Source: Namhaeicola litoreus (GTDB lineage: Bacteria > Bacteroidota > Bacteroidia > Flavobacteriales > Flavobacteriaceae). From it: a DNA stretch of 64,000 bases. The notes under the pieces were generated by a model, which saw only the letters and a list, made by a program, of their open reading frames with translations, had not been told where the DNA came from and did no database searches. Positions 24,854 to 35,118 of the stretch are shown piece after piece. The position numbers and the translations under genes are program-made. The stretch spans positions 1,426,001 through 1,490,000 of the forward strand of contig NZ_JBHTMY010000003.1 in assembly GCF_042679565.1 (NCBI RefSeq), in the 5' to 3' direction. Numbering within the stretch: the first letter of the stretch is position 1; every line of letters begins with the position of its first letter.

Positions 24854-26044
24854 ATGAAATATCTCTATATTTTGATTTCCGTTTTAATCGCCTCTTGCAG
24901 CAATAACAATTCCAAATTGGTTATTGCAGAAAAGACAAACGACAGTATTAAAAATAGTTTTGCCCCCGATAAACGTGTGGCACTTTACAATATTGAAGTT
25001 GAACAAGGTAAAAACGGACTATTAATAAGTGGCGAAACAAATTTACCAAAGGCCGCTGAAGCGCTAAAGGCAGAATTGCATAGGCAGAATTTATCGTTTG
25101 CAGATAGTATTAAAATTTTACCTGATGCAACGTTAGAAGGTTTTACATTTGCCGTCGTAAATAATTCCGTCGCAAATATCAGATCCGAAGCAAAGCACTC
25201 AGCAGAATTAGCTACTCAAGCGTTGTTAGGAACTCCACTAAAAGTCTTAAAAAGACAGGGCTCTTTTTATCTGGTTCAAACACCAGATGATTATCTTTCA
25301 TGGGTTGACCACGGAGGTATAAGATTAATGGATGAAAAGCTGTTTTTTGAATGGAATGCCGCTTCTAAAATTATCTATACTAAGCATGAAGGGTATGTTT
25401 ACACAGATTTTAATCAAAACAATAAAGTGAGTGATATTGTCATGGGTAGCGTACTCAATTACAATTCAGAAACTGAGGAAGGTTATCATGTGGTATATCC
25501 TGACGGAAGAAAAGGATTTGTCTTAAAAGCAGAAGCTAAATTATTCCGCAATTGGTTTGATTCTGTAGAACCTTCTGGTGAACTCATAGAAAGTTATGCG
25601 AAAGATTTCATGGGGGCACCCTATCTATGGGGAGGTACTTCTTCAAAAGGAGTTGATTGTAGCGGATTTACAAAAACAGTTTATCTCATGAATGGATTTA
25701 TTATCCCGAGAGATGCGTCTCAACAAATCATGGCGGGTCTCGATGTTGATCCCGGATTAGATTTTAAAAATCTAAAAAAAGGAGACCTCATGTTTTTTGG
25801 GTCAAAAGCTACCGCTGATAAAAAACAAAGAGTAACGCATGTGGGAATTTGGCTTGGCAATAATGATGGTCAGTTTATCCATTCTGCCAGTCAGGTTAGA
25901 TTGAGTTCCGTTAACCCTGAATCTGAACATTACGATAAAGCAAACACTGATCGATACCTTGGCAGTAGGAGGTATTTACATCAAAATGATTCGAATATCA
26001 GATCTGTTAAAGATATTTTTAATCAAGAAAAAGTATTACAATAA
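24854..26044 (+). CDS. Lipoprotein NlpC/P60 (C40) peptidase with SH3 domains
   Basis: 396 residues from the ATG at 24854; an in-frame TTG at 24830 is less likely because the lipoprotein signal MKYLYILISVLIASC starts at this ATG. The lipobox is LIAS-C. One or two bacterial SH3-like segments follow (NIRSEAKHSAELATQALLGT). The C-terminal NlpC/P60 domain has Cys269 (GVDCSGFTKT), His329 (RVTHVGIWLG) and a third His in FIHSAS. It probably cleaves peptidoglycan stem peptides, anchored to a membrane. It ends back to back with DUF481 with no gap. Confidence 0.88.
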   Translation: MKYLYILISVLIASCSNNNSKLVIAEKTNDSIKNSFAPDKRVALYNIEVEQGKNGLLISGETNLPKAAEALKAELHRQNLSFADSIKILPDATLEGFTFAVVNNSVANIRSEAKHSAELATQALLGTPLKVLKRQGSFYLVQTPDDYLSWVDHGGIRLMDEKLFFEWNAASKIIYTKHEGYVYTDFNQNNKVSDIVMGSVLNYNSETEEGYHVVYPDGRKGFVLKAEAKLFRNWFDSVEPSGELIESYAKDFMGAPYLWGGTSSKGVDCSGFTKTVYLMNGFIIPRDASQQIMAGLDVDPGLDFKNLKKGDLMFFGSKATADKKQRVTHVGIWLGNNDGQFIHSASQVRLSSVNPESEHYDKANTDRYLGSRRYLHQNDSNIRSVKDIFNQEKVLQ

Positions 26045-27064
26045 CTAGTGTTTAAGCTCCCACCCAAATGAGGTTTGGGCTACGTAGTCAGATTTTACAG
26101 CTCCTTCTGTGGGTTGACTATCAAAGTTATAGGTATAGCTCATTTTAATATAAAAATCATAAGGTAAATCATAGATTAAATTGAGGTTCAAGTCTAATCT
26201 ATTTCTATTACTCTCAGTGAGACTATAGTAATAGGCTGCATTAGTCATTATACTAAAATCACCAATATCATATTTATTAAATCCTAGACCTGCATAAATC
26301 TCTGAACTTTGTTTTGTAGGAGCGCCATCTGTATACTTTTCATTGGTATAAGCCAAACCGGTGCCGGTGCCAAAGTACATCTCATTGGATTTTAAAAAAA
26401 AATATCCACCTCCAACTTTGTAGGTAGATCTCATTTCTAATAATTGCTCGTCATTTCCCAAATAATCTGCCTCTACAGCCAAAAACCATTCTTTCGGCAG
26501 GAAGTACAAAAAATCAATATTTCCATCAATTCGTCTAACATCATCAATACCATCTTGTCTACTTAATACCATTTTGTAATAAGCACTTGATGACCATTTA
26601 TCCGCTGTATAATTACCAGAAATATTTGAGGTTATTTGCTTCAGGTTATTTGCCTTCGTCAAGGTTAATCCAAAATCAATGGCCATTGAAAGCCGACTAA
26701 ACATATTCTTGCCAATTGGATTTAATAAGATAATATTTTCGATTTCCTCTTCAAAAGAATTCATACCGGAAAACAAATCTACCTTTCCAGGATTGTTATC
26801 AATACTGTTTACTGTCGTTGAGATCCGTGTTCCATTTTCCAATTCAACAATAAAGTATCTGTTGCTTCTAATTTCCGCTATTTCGTGCCATTTAATTTGA
26901 AAATTCTTCTTGCTATAACTCGTTTTAAAACTGAGGACACTTTGCTTTAATTCTTTAATCTCTCCTATCAAGATCCCATCATCTTTCAGCTTTATAGTAT
27001 CTTTTTGAGCCAATACTGATATAGAAATTAAACACACGAGTGGAAGTAAAATCTTTTTGATCAT
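26045..27064 (-). CDS. DUF481 outer-membrane beta-barrel protein
   Basis: 339 residues with a signal peptide (MIKKILLPLVCLISISVLAQ). The first part (residues 25-110) has an SH3-like beta layout with GEIKELKQSVLSFKTSY. The DUF481 barrel follows, with alternating strands such as LSMAIDFGLTLTKANNL, WSSSAYYKMVLSR and YFFLKSNEMYFGTGTGLAYT. It ends in a strand with aromatic residue (TSFGWELKH). It is likely an outer-membrane barrel of unknown role. Its stop directly abuts the stop of the convergent peptidase gene. Confidence 0.85.
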   Translation of the reverse strand: MIKKILLPLVCLISISVLAQKDTIKLKDDGILIGEIKELKQSVLSFKTSYSKKNFQIKWHEIAEIRSNRYFIVELENGTRISTTVNSIDNNPGKVDLFSGMNSFEEEIENIILLNPIGKNMFSRLSMAIDFGLTLTKANNLKQITSNISGNYTADKWSSSAYYKMVLSRQDGIDDVRRIDGNIDFLYFLPKEWFLAVEADYLGNDEQLLEMRSTYKVGGGYFFLKSNEMYFGTGTGLAYTNEKYTDGAPTKQSSEIYAGLGFNKYDIGDFSIMTNAAYYYSLTESNRNRLDLNLNLIYDLPYDFYIKMSYTYNFDSQPTEGAVKSDYVAQTSFGWELKH

Positions 27065-27092
27065 TTAAGGTCAAGGTAGTTTATAGCACAAA

Positions 27093-29201
27093 TTAACTAA
27101 TATTTGTCCAATTCTCTTTATTAAGGATAATCTTTTGATAGGTTTTAGAAGTTAAAAAATTCTTAGGATCTGATAAATTGGGGTCCGATTTTATTAAATT
27201 GATTGCTTCTTCCCTCGCCAAAAAAAGCAATTGGGCATCTTTACTGATATCCGCAATTTTAAGATTCAATACCCCACTTTGTTGCGTTCCTGCCAAATCT
27301 CCCGGTCCTCTCAACTTCAGATCTACTTCGGCTATCTGAAAACCGTCATTCGATTCTACCATGGTCTGCAATCTTATCTTAGCATCATCAGATAACTTGC
27401 TTCCGGTCATTAAAATACAATAGCTTTGGTCAGCACCACGCCCAACTCTTCCTCTTAATTGATGTAATTGCGACAAACCAAAACGTTCTGCGCTTTCTAT
27501 AATCATTACGCTGGCATTTGGCACATTAACGCCTACCTCGATGACGGTTGTTGCCACCATAATTTGTGTTTCTCCTTTTACAAATCTCTGCATTTCATAA
27601 TCTTTATCTGCCGATTTCATTTTTCCGTGTACGATACTTATTCTAAAATCCGGAAGAGGAAATTCTCTCGAAATACTTTCAAAACCATCCATCAAGTCTT
27701 TATAATCGAGTTGTTCAGATTCTTCAATGAGCGGATAAACAATGTAAACTTGCCTCCCCTTTTTAATTTCTTCTTTGATAAAATGAAAAACGGCTAATCT
27801 ATTTTTGTCAAATCGATGGACTGTTTTTATCATTTTTCTTCCTGGGGGTAGTTCATCTATGATAGAAATATCTAAATCACCATAAATACTCATGGCCAAA
27901 GTTCTCGGTATAGGCGTTGCGGTCATGACTAAAACATGTGGCGGTAAATGATTCTTTTCCCACATCTTTGCTCGTTGTGCAACACCAAATCTGTGCTGTT
28001 CATCAATAATAGCTAAGCCTAAATTTTTAAATTGTACGATTTCTTCAAAAACCGCATGTGTTCCAACTAGTATGTGTAAATCACCAGATAATAAATCTGC
28101 ATGAATTTGTTTTCTTTTCGAAGTTTTGGTTGATCCTGTAAGTAAGTCGATTTTAATTTCCATCTCACCCAAAAGTTCTACCAAAGCATTATAATGCTGA
28201 GTAGCCAAAATTTCTGTCGGTGCAATCAAGGCCGATTGAAAATCATTGTCCAGAGCCATTAACATAGTCAATAATGCAACTATAGTTTTTCCCGATCCTA
28301 CATCCCCCTGTAACAACCGATTCATCTGAGCCCCAGAACCTAAATCCTTTCTAATTTCTTTCAGCACTTTTTTCTGTGCATTTGTCAATTCAAAAGGTAG
28401 GTGTTTTTCATAAAATTGATAAAAATGATCTCCTATTTCCTTAAAAACAAAACCCTTGAATTTTATATTTCTCAAAACTTTTTTCCGAATTAATTGTAAT
28501 TGAATAAAAAACAATTCTTCAAATTTCAAACGTTTTTGTGCTTCAAATAGTTTTTCTTGGTTTTCCGGAAAATGAATTTGAAACATGGCCTCAGACTTAG
28601 AAACTAACCTGTACTTTTCCAGAATTTCTGTCGACAACGATTCTTCAAACCTGCCATTGATCTCTTTCAAAATTTGTTGAACCAAACCTTGCATAACCCT
28701 GTTATTGATACCTTTATTGGTCAATTTTTCAGTTGATCGATAGACAGGCTGAAGCGCTGAACGTAAACTTGCTTTATTAGTAGAGAGCAATTCCATCTCA
28801 GGGTGTGGCATATTGAACATCCCGTTAAACACAGTTAGCTTTCCATAAATCACATAGGATGTATTGGGTTTTATGGAATCCTGAATCCATTTGGCACCTT
28901 TAAACCAAACCAAATCTATACTACCTGTTTCATCAGTAAAATGAGCCGTAAGCCTACTACCCCTTTTTTGTTTGACAGTTCTTAAATTAGAGATTTTACC
29001 GATAAGCTGTACTTCTGACGAATTAGGCAACAATTCATTTATTTTATAAAACTTAGTTTTATCAATATATCGAAATGGAAAAAAATTCAAACAATCAGCA
29101 AAAGTGAAAATGCCTAATTCTTTACCTAAAATATCTGCTCTACCTGGACCAACCCCTTTTAAATAGGCAATTGAAGTTTGTAATTTATCCATATTGCTCA
29201 T
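27093..29201 (-). CDS. recG: ATP-dependent DNA helicase RecG
   Basis: 702 residues. The N-terminal wedge/OB fold (VQLIGKISNLRTV, RLTAHFTDETGSIDLVWFKG) is followed by helicase motifs: RLLQGDVGSGKTIVALL (I), IIDEQHRFGVAQR (II), TATPIPRTLAMS (III), VATTVIEVGVNVPNA (V) and QLRGRVGRGADQSYC (VI). It regresses stalled replication forks and branch-migrates Holliday junctions. Either the first ATG (29201) or the one 9 bases later could be the start. Divergent from the TIGR02757 gene. Confidence 0.95.
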   Translation of the reverse strand: MSNMDKLQTSIAYLKGVGPGRADILGKELGIFTFADCLNFFPFRYIDKTKFYKINELLPNSSEVQLIGKISNLRTVKQKRGSRLTAHFTDETGSIDLVWFKGAKWIQDSIKPNTSYVIYGKLTVFNGMFNMPHPEMELLSTNKASLRSALQPVYRSTEKLTNKGINNRVMQGLVQQILKEINGRFEESLSTEILEKYRLVSKSEAMFQIHFPENQEKLFEAQKRLKFEELFFIQLQLIRKKVLRNIKFKGFVFKEIGDHFYQFYEKHLPFELTNAQKKVLKEIRKDLGSGAQMNRLLQGDVGSGKTIVALLTMLMALDNDFQSALIAPTEILATQHYNALVELLGEMEIKIDLLTGSTKTSKRKQIHADLLSGDLHILVGTHAVFEEIVQFKNLGLAIIDEQHRFGVAQRAKMWEKNHLPPHVLVMTATPIPRTLAMSIYGDLDISIIDELPPGRKMIKTVHRFDKNRLAVFHFIKEEIKKGRQVYIVYPLIEESEQLDYKDLMDGFESISREFPLPDFRISIVHGKMKSADKDYEMQRFVKGETQIMVATTVIEVGVNVPNASVMIIESAERFGLSQLHQLRGRVGRGADQSYCILMTGSKLSDDAKIRLQTMVESNDGFQIAEVDLKLRGPGDLAGTQQSGVLNLKIADISKDAQLLFLAREEAINLIKSDPNLSDPKNFLTSKTYQKIILNKENWTNIS

Positions 29202-29244
29202 CGGAATACGAATATAGTAAATAAGTTATGTCCAACGATTTCTT

Positions 29245-29252
29245 TACTTTTG
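29245..29252 (+). promoter_or_regulatory. -7 box (TACTTTTG) of the TIGR02757 gene
   Basis: TACTTTTG lies 22 bases before the ATG at 29275. No clear -33 box. Confidence 0.45.
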
Positions 29253-29274
29253 AAATTCTAGAAAAAAGACAAAA

Positions 29275-30039
29275 ATGACGCAAAGTGAGTTGAAAGAATT
29301 TTTAGATTTTAAAGCCGATGAATTCAATCAACCTAAATTCATAGAATCCGATCCTATTCAAATTCCACATCGTTTTACAAAAAAAGAAGATATTGAGATT
29401 TCAGGTTTTTTCTCTTCAACTATTGCATGGGGTAACCGAAAAAGCATTATTAAAAACGCACTCATCTTGATGGAATTAATGGATGATGCTCCATTTGATT
29501 TTGTGATGAATCATGAAAAAGTAGATCTCGACAAACTTAAAAATTTTGTACACAGAACTTTTAATGGAATTGATCTAATCCAATTTGTCAAAAGCTTACA
29601 GCATATCTATCTAAATTACGGCGGATTAGAAGATATTTTTACAAAATTCCAAACTGAAAATGAGCTTCAATTTGCTATTCATCAATTCAAAAAAATCTTC
29701 TTTGAAATTCCACATAATCAAAGAACAGAAAAACATATATCCGATCCAATAAAAGGTTCTGCCGCAAAAAGAATTAACATGTTCTTGCGCTGGATGGTTA
29801 GAAACGATAACAATGGTGTAGATTTTGGCTTATGGGAAAACATTTCCCCATCTATATTATCTTGCCCCTTAGACGTCCATTCCGGAAATATTGCTCGAAA
29901 ATTAGGATTAGTTCAAAGGAAACAAAACGATGCAAAAGCCTTAAAAGAATTAGATAATCAGTTGAGAATTTTGGATCCATTAGATCCCACAAAGTACGAT
30001 TTCGCACTTTTTGGATTAAGTGTTTTTGAAAAATTTTAG
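29275..30039 (+). CDS. TIGR02757 (DUF2400) family protein
   Basis: 254 residues, common length. Recognisable blocks are DPIQIPHRFTKKEDIEISGF, STIAWGNRKSIIKNAL, HRTFNGIDLIQFVKSL, KRINMFLRWMVRNDNNGVDF and LDVHSGNIARKLGL. The last two blocks resemble the HhH-GPD DNA glycosylase fold, to which the family has been compared, but no activity is known to me. Cytosolic. Confidence 0.85.
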   Translation: MTQSELKEFLDFKADEFNQPKFIESDPIQIPHRFTKKEDIEISGFFSSTIAWGNRKSIIKNALILMELMDDAPFDFVMNHEKVDLDKLKNFVHRTFNGIDLIQFVKSLQHIYLNYGGLEDIFTKFQTENELQFAIHQFKKIFFEIPHNQRTEKHISDPIKGSAAKRINMFLRWMVRNDNNGVDFGLWENISPSILSCPLDVHSGNIARKLGLVQRKQNDAKALKELDNQLRILDPLDPTKYDFALFGLSVFEKF

Positions 30040-30087
30040 ACCGTCATAGTTATTCAAAAAATTCGACTTTACTTCCCTCAGAATAAG

Positions 30088-30095
30088 TATCTTTG
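30088..30095 (+). promoter_or_regulatory. -7 box (TATCTTTG) of the rRNA methyltransferase gene
   Basis: TATCTTTG lies 25 bases upstream of the ATG at 30121; a TTTA stands 16 bases upstream of it as a possible weak -33 element. Confidence 0.5.
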
Positions 30096-30120
30096 CACTT
30101 TCAAATTCACATCCTTTTAC

Positions 30121-31350
30121 ATGGAAAATTCCAACGATAAACGTTTACACCGAACCTTAGTTATGGCGGTAGTAGATGCCTTATACTCAATCTATAACGA
30201 AGATGAGTACGCTGATAAAGTAGTTCAAAAAACACTAAAAAGAGACAAACGTTGGGGTGCTCGAGATAGAAAGTTTATTGCAGAGACTGTTTATAATATG
30301 GTACGTTGGAAAAGAATGTACAATGAAATTGCTGGTACAAAAGGTTTTTATTCTCGTGAAAATATTTGGAAAAATTTTTCTGTATGGGCCGTATTACAAG
30401 GATACAAATTACCTGATTGGCGAGGTTTTGAAGAAACACCTTCAAGAAGAATTAAGGGTAAGTTTGATGAATTGAACAAAATAAGAAAATTCAGAGAATC
30501 AATTCCAGATTGGTTAGACGAATTAGGTGAAAAGGAATTAGGCGAAAAATGGACGAAAGAAATTGCTGCACTTAACCAACAGGCGGAAGTGATTTTAAGA
30601 ACTAATAGACTAAAAACCAGCCCCACTGCCCTAAAGATTACATTGGAAAAAGAAGGAGTTAATACAACCCAAAATCCTGATTATCCCGACGCACTGATCT
30701 TAACAGAAAGACAAAACGTCTTTCAAACTGAGGCTTTTAAAAATGGTTTATTTGAAGTACAAGACGCCTCTTCTCAATTAGTTGCTCCATTTTTACAGGT
30801 AAAGCCAGGCGACCGTGTGATAGATGCTTGTGCTGGCGCAGGTGGTAAAGCACTTCACCTATCAAGTTTAATGGAGAATAAGGGTCAGATTATCGCTTTA
30901 GATCTTTACGAGAACAAACTGCTAGAATTAAAAAGAAGGGCTAAAAGAAATGGTGCGCATAATATTACCATAAGACCTATTGAAAGTAACAAAACAATAA
31001 AGAAATTGCACAATTCGGCAGATAAAGTACTTATTGATGCGCCATGTAGCGGGATAGGTGTACTAAAGAGAAATCCTGATGCCAAATGGAAATTACAACC
31101 AGAATTTATAGATGAAATCAGAAAAACACAAGCTGAAATTTTACAAAATTATTCAGCAATGTTAAAACCGGGTGGTAATTTAGTCTATGCGACTTGTTCT
31201 ATTCTTCCTTCTGAAAATGAGAATCAGGTGAAAAATTTTCTGGAGAAAAACTCAAATTTCTCTTTGGTAGAAGAAAAGAAAATTTCTCCATCCAAAACCG
31301 GATTTGACGGGTTTTATATGGCTTTACTCGTTAAAAATGCGTCAAAATAA
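30121..31350 (+). CDS. RsmB/NOP-type RNA (cytosine-C5) methyltransferase
   Basis: 409 residues. An N-terminal NusB-like helical part is followed by the SAM-binding motif DACAGAGGKALHLSS (motif I). The two catalytic cysteines lie in DAPCSGIGVLKRNPDAKW (motif IV) and YATCSILPSENE (motif VI). The nucleophile is expected to be the Cys of motif VI. The likely target is a cytosine in 16S rRNA (RsmB or RsmF type), with the exact base not readable. Confidence 0.9.
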   Translation: MENSNDKRLHRTLVMAVVDALYSIYNEDEYADKVVQKTLKRDKRWGARDRKFIAETVYNMVRWKRMYNEIAGTKGFYSRENIWKNFSVWAVLQGYKLPDWRGFEETPSRRIKGKFDELNKIRKFRESIPDWLDELGEKELGEKWTKEIAALNQQAEVILRTNRLKTSPTALKITLEKEGVNTTQNPDYPDALILTERQNVFQTEAFKNGLFEVQDASSQLVAPFLQVKPGDRVIDACAGAGGKALHLSSLMENKGQIIALDLYENKLLELKRRAKRNGAHNITIRPIESNKTIKKLHNSADKVLIDAPCSGIGVLKRNPDAKWKLQPEFIDEIRKTQAEILQNYSAMLKPGGNLVYATCSILPSENENQVKNFLEKNSNFSLVEEKKISPSKTGFDGFYMALLVKNASK

Positions 31351-31393
31351 ATATAAAGTTATTTACAAAATACATTATTCGCACGAGCTTTTT

Positions 31394-31401
31394 TAAATTT
31401 G
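31394..31401 (+). promoter_or_regulatory. -7 box (TAAATTTG) of purL
   Basis: TAAATTTG lies 27 bases before the ATG at 31429. A TTG at 31399 that opens a longer frame is the end of this box, so the ATG is the better start. Confidence 0.5.
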
Positions 31402-31428
31402 TGCCTCATTAAAATCAATCTAAAAAAG

Positions 31429-34400
31429 ATGATCTATTTTTTTCAAAAGAACCAAACCATATATGCTGTAGGTACTTCAGCAAATTTTGATCCAGAGAGT
31501 ATAGAAAAGCTTATTTGGCTGTTTGGGAATGCTGAGTTATTATCAGACAAAAACCTAAAGGGTTTATTTATTGGTCCTAGAAAAGAAATGATCAGTCCAT
31601 GGAGTACGAATGCCGTCGAAATCACCCAAAACATGGGAATTCAAAATATCGTTCGCATTGAAGAGTTTTATAAATCTAAAATTGAAGAGACATTTGACCC
31701 AATGGTTCAAGCACTATATAAAGTTCTAGATCAAACGTTATTTACAATTGACATTACTCCTGAGCCAATATTAGATATTGATAATATTGCTGCTTATAAC
31801 GAAAAAGAGGGATTAGCGCTTAGTACTGAAGAAATAGATTACCTTGAGAATTTAACTAAAAAACTGGGTAGAAAACTTACTGATTCGGAAATTTTTGGAT
31901 TTTCTCAAGTGAACTCAGAGCATTGTCGACATAAAATTTTTAATGGAACTTTTGTAATTGATGGGATTGAAAAGGAAAGTTCATTGTTTAAATTGATTAA
32001 AAAAACCTCACAACAAAATCCAAACTCTTTGGTTTCGGCTTACAAAGATAATGTTGCTTTTGTTGAAGGACCATTAATGGAACAATTTGCTCCTAAAAGT
32101 TTTGACAAACCGGATTTTTATGAGAAAAAAGAAATCGAATCAGTTATATCCTTAAAAGCCGAAACACATAATTTCCCTACTACTGTAGAACCATTTAATG
32201 GAGCAGCAACAGGATCGGGAGGAGAAATACGAGACCGTTTGGCCGGTGGAAAAGGTTCTTTACCATTAGCGGGAACAGCCGTTTACATGACTCCTTACCC
32301 AAGATTAAATAAGGAAAAACCGTGGGAAAAAATTGCAGAAAGAGATTGGCTATACCAAACACCAATAGATCTATTAATCAAAGCATCAAATGGAGCATCG
32401 GATTTTGGGAATAAATTTGGGCAACCTCTTATCTCAGGTTCTCTTTATACTTTTGAACATGAAGAGCACAATAGAAAACTAGCCTATGATAAGGTAATTA
32501 TGTTGGCCGGAGGTATTGGATATGGCAAAAAAGTAGATAGTATAAAGGACAAACCAACACCAGGAGATGATATTGTTGTACTTGGTGGAGATAATTATAG
32601 AATTGGTATGGGTGGCGCAGCTGTATCTTCTGCTGATACCGGAGAATTTAGCAACGCTATTGAGTTAAACGCGGTTCAAAGATCTAACCCCGAAATGCAA
32701 AAAAGAGTTGCAAATACCATTCGCGCCATGGTAGAGAGCGATGATAATAAAATTATTTCTATCCATGATCATGGTGCTGGTGGACATCTAAATTGTTTAT
32801 CGGAATTAGTGGAAGATACAGGTGGGGAAATTGATTTACACGCATTACCTGTTGGTGACCCTACACTTTCAGCCAAAGAAATTATTGGGAATGAATCGCA
32901 AGAAAGAATTGGTTTGGTCATTCACGACAAAGACATTGATCTGCTCCACCGTATTGCTGACCGCGAGCGATCTCCGTTTTATACAGTAGGAAAAGTAACC
33001 AATGATGGAAAATTTGTTTTTAAATCGGATAAATTACCTAAAAATCCAATGGATTTTAAGTTGATAGATATGTTTGGCAGTTCGCCAAAAACCATCATGA
33101 ACGACAAATATATCATTAGAAAATATGCCGATATCAACTATTCATCTGAACACATATACGACTATGTAAAGCAAGTACTTACCTTAGAAGCTGTCGCTTG
33201 TAAAGATTGGCTTACCAATAAAGTAGATCGTTGTGTTGGTGGCAAAGTAGCCAAACAACAATGTTGTGGTTCTTTGCAGCTACCTTTAAATAATGTTGGT
33301 GTGATGGCTATTGATTTTAAAGGGAAAAGCGGAATCGCAACGTCAATCGGACATGCACCTGCTATTGCTTTGATTGATGAAGGAGCTGGATCAAAAATGG
33401 CCATTGCTGAATCTTTAACTAACATTGTTTGGGCTCCCTTAGAGAAGGATCTCGAATCTGTTTCACTTTCAGCGAATTGGATGTGGCCTTGCAGAAATGA
33501 AGGAGAAGATGCCAGGTTGTACAGGGCCGTTGAAGCTGCCTCAGCTTTTGCTATTGCATTAGGCATCAATATTCCAACAGGAAAAGATTCACTTTCAATG
33601 AAGCAGAAATACAAAAACGATGAAGTTCTTTCTCCAGGAACAGTAATTATATCTGCAGGGGGTCAATGTCAGGATGTCAGTAAAGTAATTGAACCCGTTT
33701 TAAAAACCTCAGCAAATAATAAAATTTATCATTTAGATTTTTCTAAAGATGAATTAAGTTTAGGTGGCTCTAGCTTTGCTCAGACTCAAAATAAAGTTGG
33801 ATCAAAAGCACCTAACATTCAAGACGATTTATATTTTAAAAATGCTTTTAATACGGTACAAAAATTAATCAAATTGGGATTAATCTCTGCAGGGCACGAT
33901 ATTTCATCGGGAGGTTTAATTACGACGCTTTTAGAAATGTGTTTTGCCGAAAAAGAAGTGGCTGCCGAAATAGATTTATCTCCCTTCAATAACAAAGATA
34001 TCGTTGAACTTTTGTTTTCTGAAAACAGTGGTGTTATTATTCAGACAGATCAACCGCAGATTGTAGAAAGTATATTAGCTGAAAATCAGATCGTTTTTAA
34101 AGAAATTGGAAAAGCTGTAAAGGGAAAATACCTGGATATCAAAAATTTTGATCTTTCTTTTGATATTGCAGAATACAGAGACATCTGGTTTAAAACTTCT
34201 TATTTACTTGATAAAAATCAGTGTAAAAACAATCAGGCGGAAGAGCGTTTTAAAAATTACAAAAATCAGCCATTAAATTTTAAATTTCCTACTCATTTTA
34301 ATGGTAAACTTCCTCTGATCAACGATAAAAAAAAGCCAAAAGCTGCCATTATCAGAGAAAAGGGATCGAATAGCGAAAGAGAAATGGCACATGCCATGTA

Positions 34401-35085
34401 TTTAGCCGGCTTTGATGTAAAAGATGTACATATGACCGACTTGATGACTGGCAGAGAGAATCTAGAAGACATCCAATTTATTGGTGCAGTTGGTGGTTTT
34501 TCTAATAGTGATGTTTTAGGCTCTGCAAAAGGATGGGCAGGCGCTTTTAAATATAATCAAAAAGCCAACGAAGCACTTCAAAATTTCTTTGCGAGAGAGG
34601 ACACCCTTTCTGTAGGGATTTGTAATGGTTGCCAATTATTTGTTGAGTTAGAATTGATCAACCCAGATCACGAGGAAAAACCAAAAATGCTCCATAATGA
34701 TTCATTTAAACATGAAAGTAATTTTACATCAGTAAAGATTCAAGAGAATAATTCTGTCATGTTGTCATCGTTAGCCGGAAGTACTTTAGGGGTTTGGATA
34801 TCTCATGGCGAAGGGAAGTTTAACTTTCCTTATGGTGAAGACCAATATCATATTGTAGCAAAATATGGTTACGAAGGCTATCCTGCAAACCCAAATGGAT
34901 CTGATTTTAACACGGCGATGATGTCTAGTGATGATGGAAGACACTTAGTAATGATGCCACATATTGAGAGGTCCATTTTTCAATGGAACTGGGCTAATTA
35001 TCCAGAGGGAAGAGAAGATGAAGTAAGTCCATGGTTAGAGGCTTTCGAAAATGCTAAAAAATGGATAGACCAAAAAAATAAGTAA
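31429..35085 (+). CDS. purL: Phosphoribosylformylglycinamidine synthase (large type)
   Basis: 1218 residues from the ATG. This is the single-chain form with both synthase and glutamine amidotransferase. The FGAM synthetase part has SQVNSEHCRHKIFNG, HNFPTTVEPFNGAATGSGGE and GGKVAKQQCCGSLQLPLNNV. The C-terminal class I glutaminase has GICNGCQLF (nucleophile Cys) and a late His/Glu pair in MPHIERSIF. It converts FGAR to FGAM in purine synthesis, in the cytosol. A bidirectional terminator follows. No PurS or PurQ is needed. Confidence 0.96.
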   Translation: MIYFFQKNQTIYAVGTSANFDPESIEKLIWLFGNAELLSDKNLKGLFIGPRKEMISPWSTNAVEITQNMGIQNIVRIEEFYKSKIEETFDPMVQALYKVLDQTLFTIDITPEPILDIDNIAAYNEKEGLALSTEEIDYLENLTKKLGRKLTDSEIFGFSQVNSEHCRHKIFNGTFVIDGIEKESSLFKLIKKTSQQNPNSLVSAYKDNVAFVEGPLMEQFAPKSFDKPDFYEKKEIESVISLKAETHNFPTTVEPFNGAATGSGGEIRDRLAGGKGSLPLAGTAVYMTPYPRLNKEKPWEKIAERDWLYQTPIDLLIKASNGASDFGNKFGQPLISGSLYTFEHEEHNRKLAYDKVIMLAGGIGYGKKVDSIKDKPTPGDDIVVLGGDNYRIGMGGAAVSSADTGEFSNAIELNAVQRSNPEMQKRVANTIRAMVESDDNKIISIHDHGAGGHLNCLSELVEDTGGEIDLHALPVGDPTLSAKEIIGNESQERIGLVIHDKDIDLLHRIADRERSPFYTVGKVTNDGKFVFKSDKLPKNPMDFKLIDMFGSSPKTIMNDKYIIRKYADINYSSEHIYDYVKQVLTLEAVACKDWLTNKVDRCVGGKVAKQQCCGSLQLPLNNVGVMAIDFKGKSGIATSIGHAPAIALIDEGAGSKMAIAESLTNIVWAPLEKDLESVSLSANWMWPCRNEGEDARLYRAVEAASAFAIALGINIPTGKDSLSMKQKYKNDEVLSPGTVIISAGGQCQDVSKVIEPVLKTSANNKIYHLDFSKDELSLGGSSFAQTQNKVGSKAPNIQDDLYFKNAFNTVQKLIKLGLISAGHDISSGGLITTLLEMCFAEKEVAAEIDLSPFNNKDIVELLFSENSGVIIQTDQPQIVESILAENQIVFKEIGKAVKGKYLDIKNFDLSFDIAEYRDIWFKTSYLLDKNQCKNNQAEERFKNYKNQPLNFKFPTHFNGKLPLINDKKKPKAAIIREKGSNSEREMAHAMYLAGFDVKDVHMTDLMTGRENLEDIQFIGAVGGFSNSDVLGSAKGWAGAFKYNQKANEALQNFFAREDTLSVGICNGCQLFVELELINPDHEEKPKMLHNDSFKHESNFTSVKIQENNSVMLSSLAGSTLGVWISHGEGKFNFPYGEDQYHIVAKYGYEGYPANPNGSDFNTAMMSSDDGRHLVMMPHIERSIFQWNWANYPEGREDEVSPWLEAFENAKKWIDQKNK

Positions 35086-35090
35086 TTCTC

Positions 35091-35118
35091 AAAACCTAAT
35101 AGAAATATTAGGTTTTTT
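35091..35118. terminator. Bidirectional terminator after purL
   Basis: AAAACCTAAT (35091-35100) pairs with ATTAGGTTTT (35107-35116) over a 6-base loop, followed by more T. It overlaps the stop codon of the convergent gene ending at 35108. Confidence 0.8.
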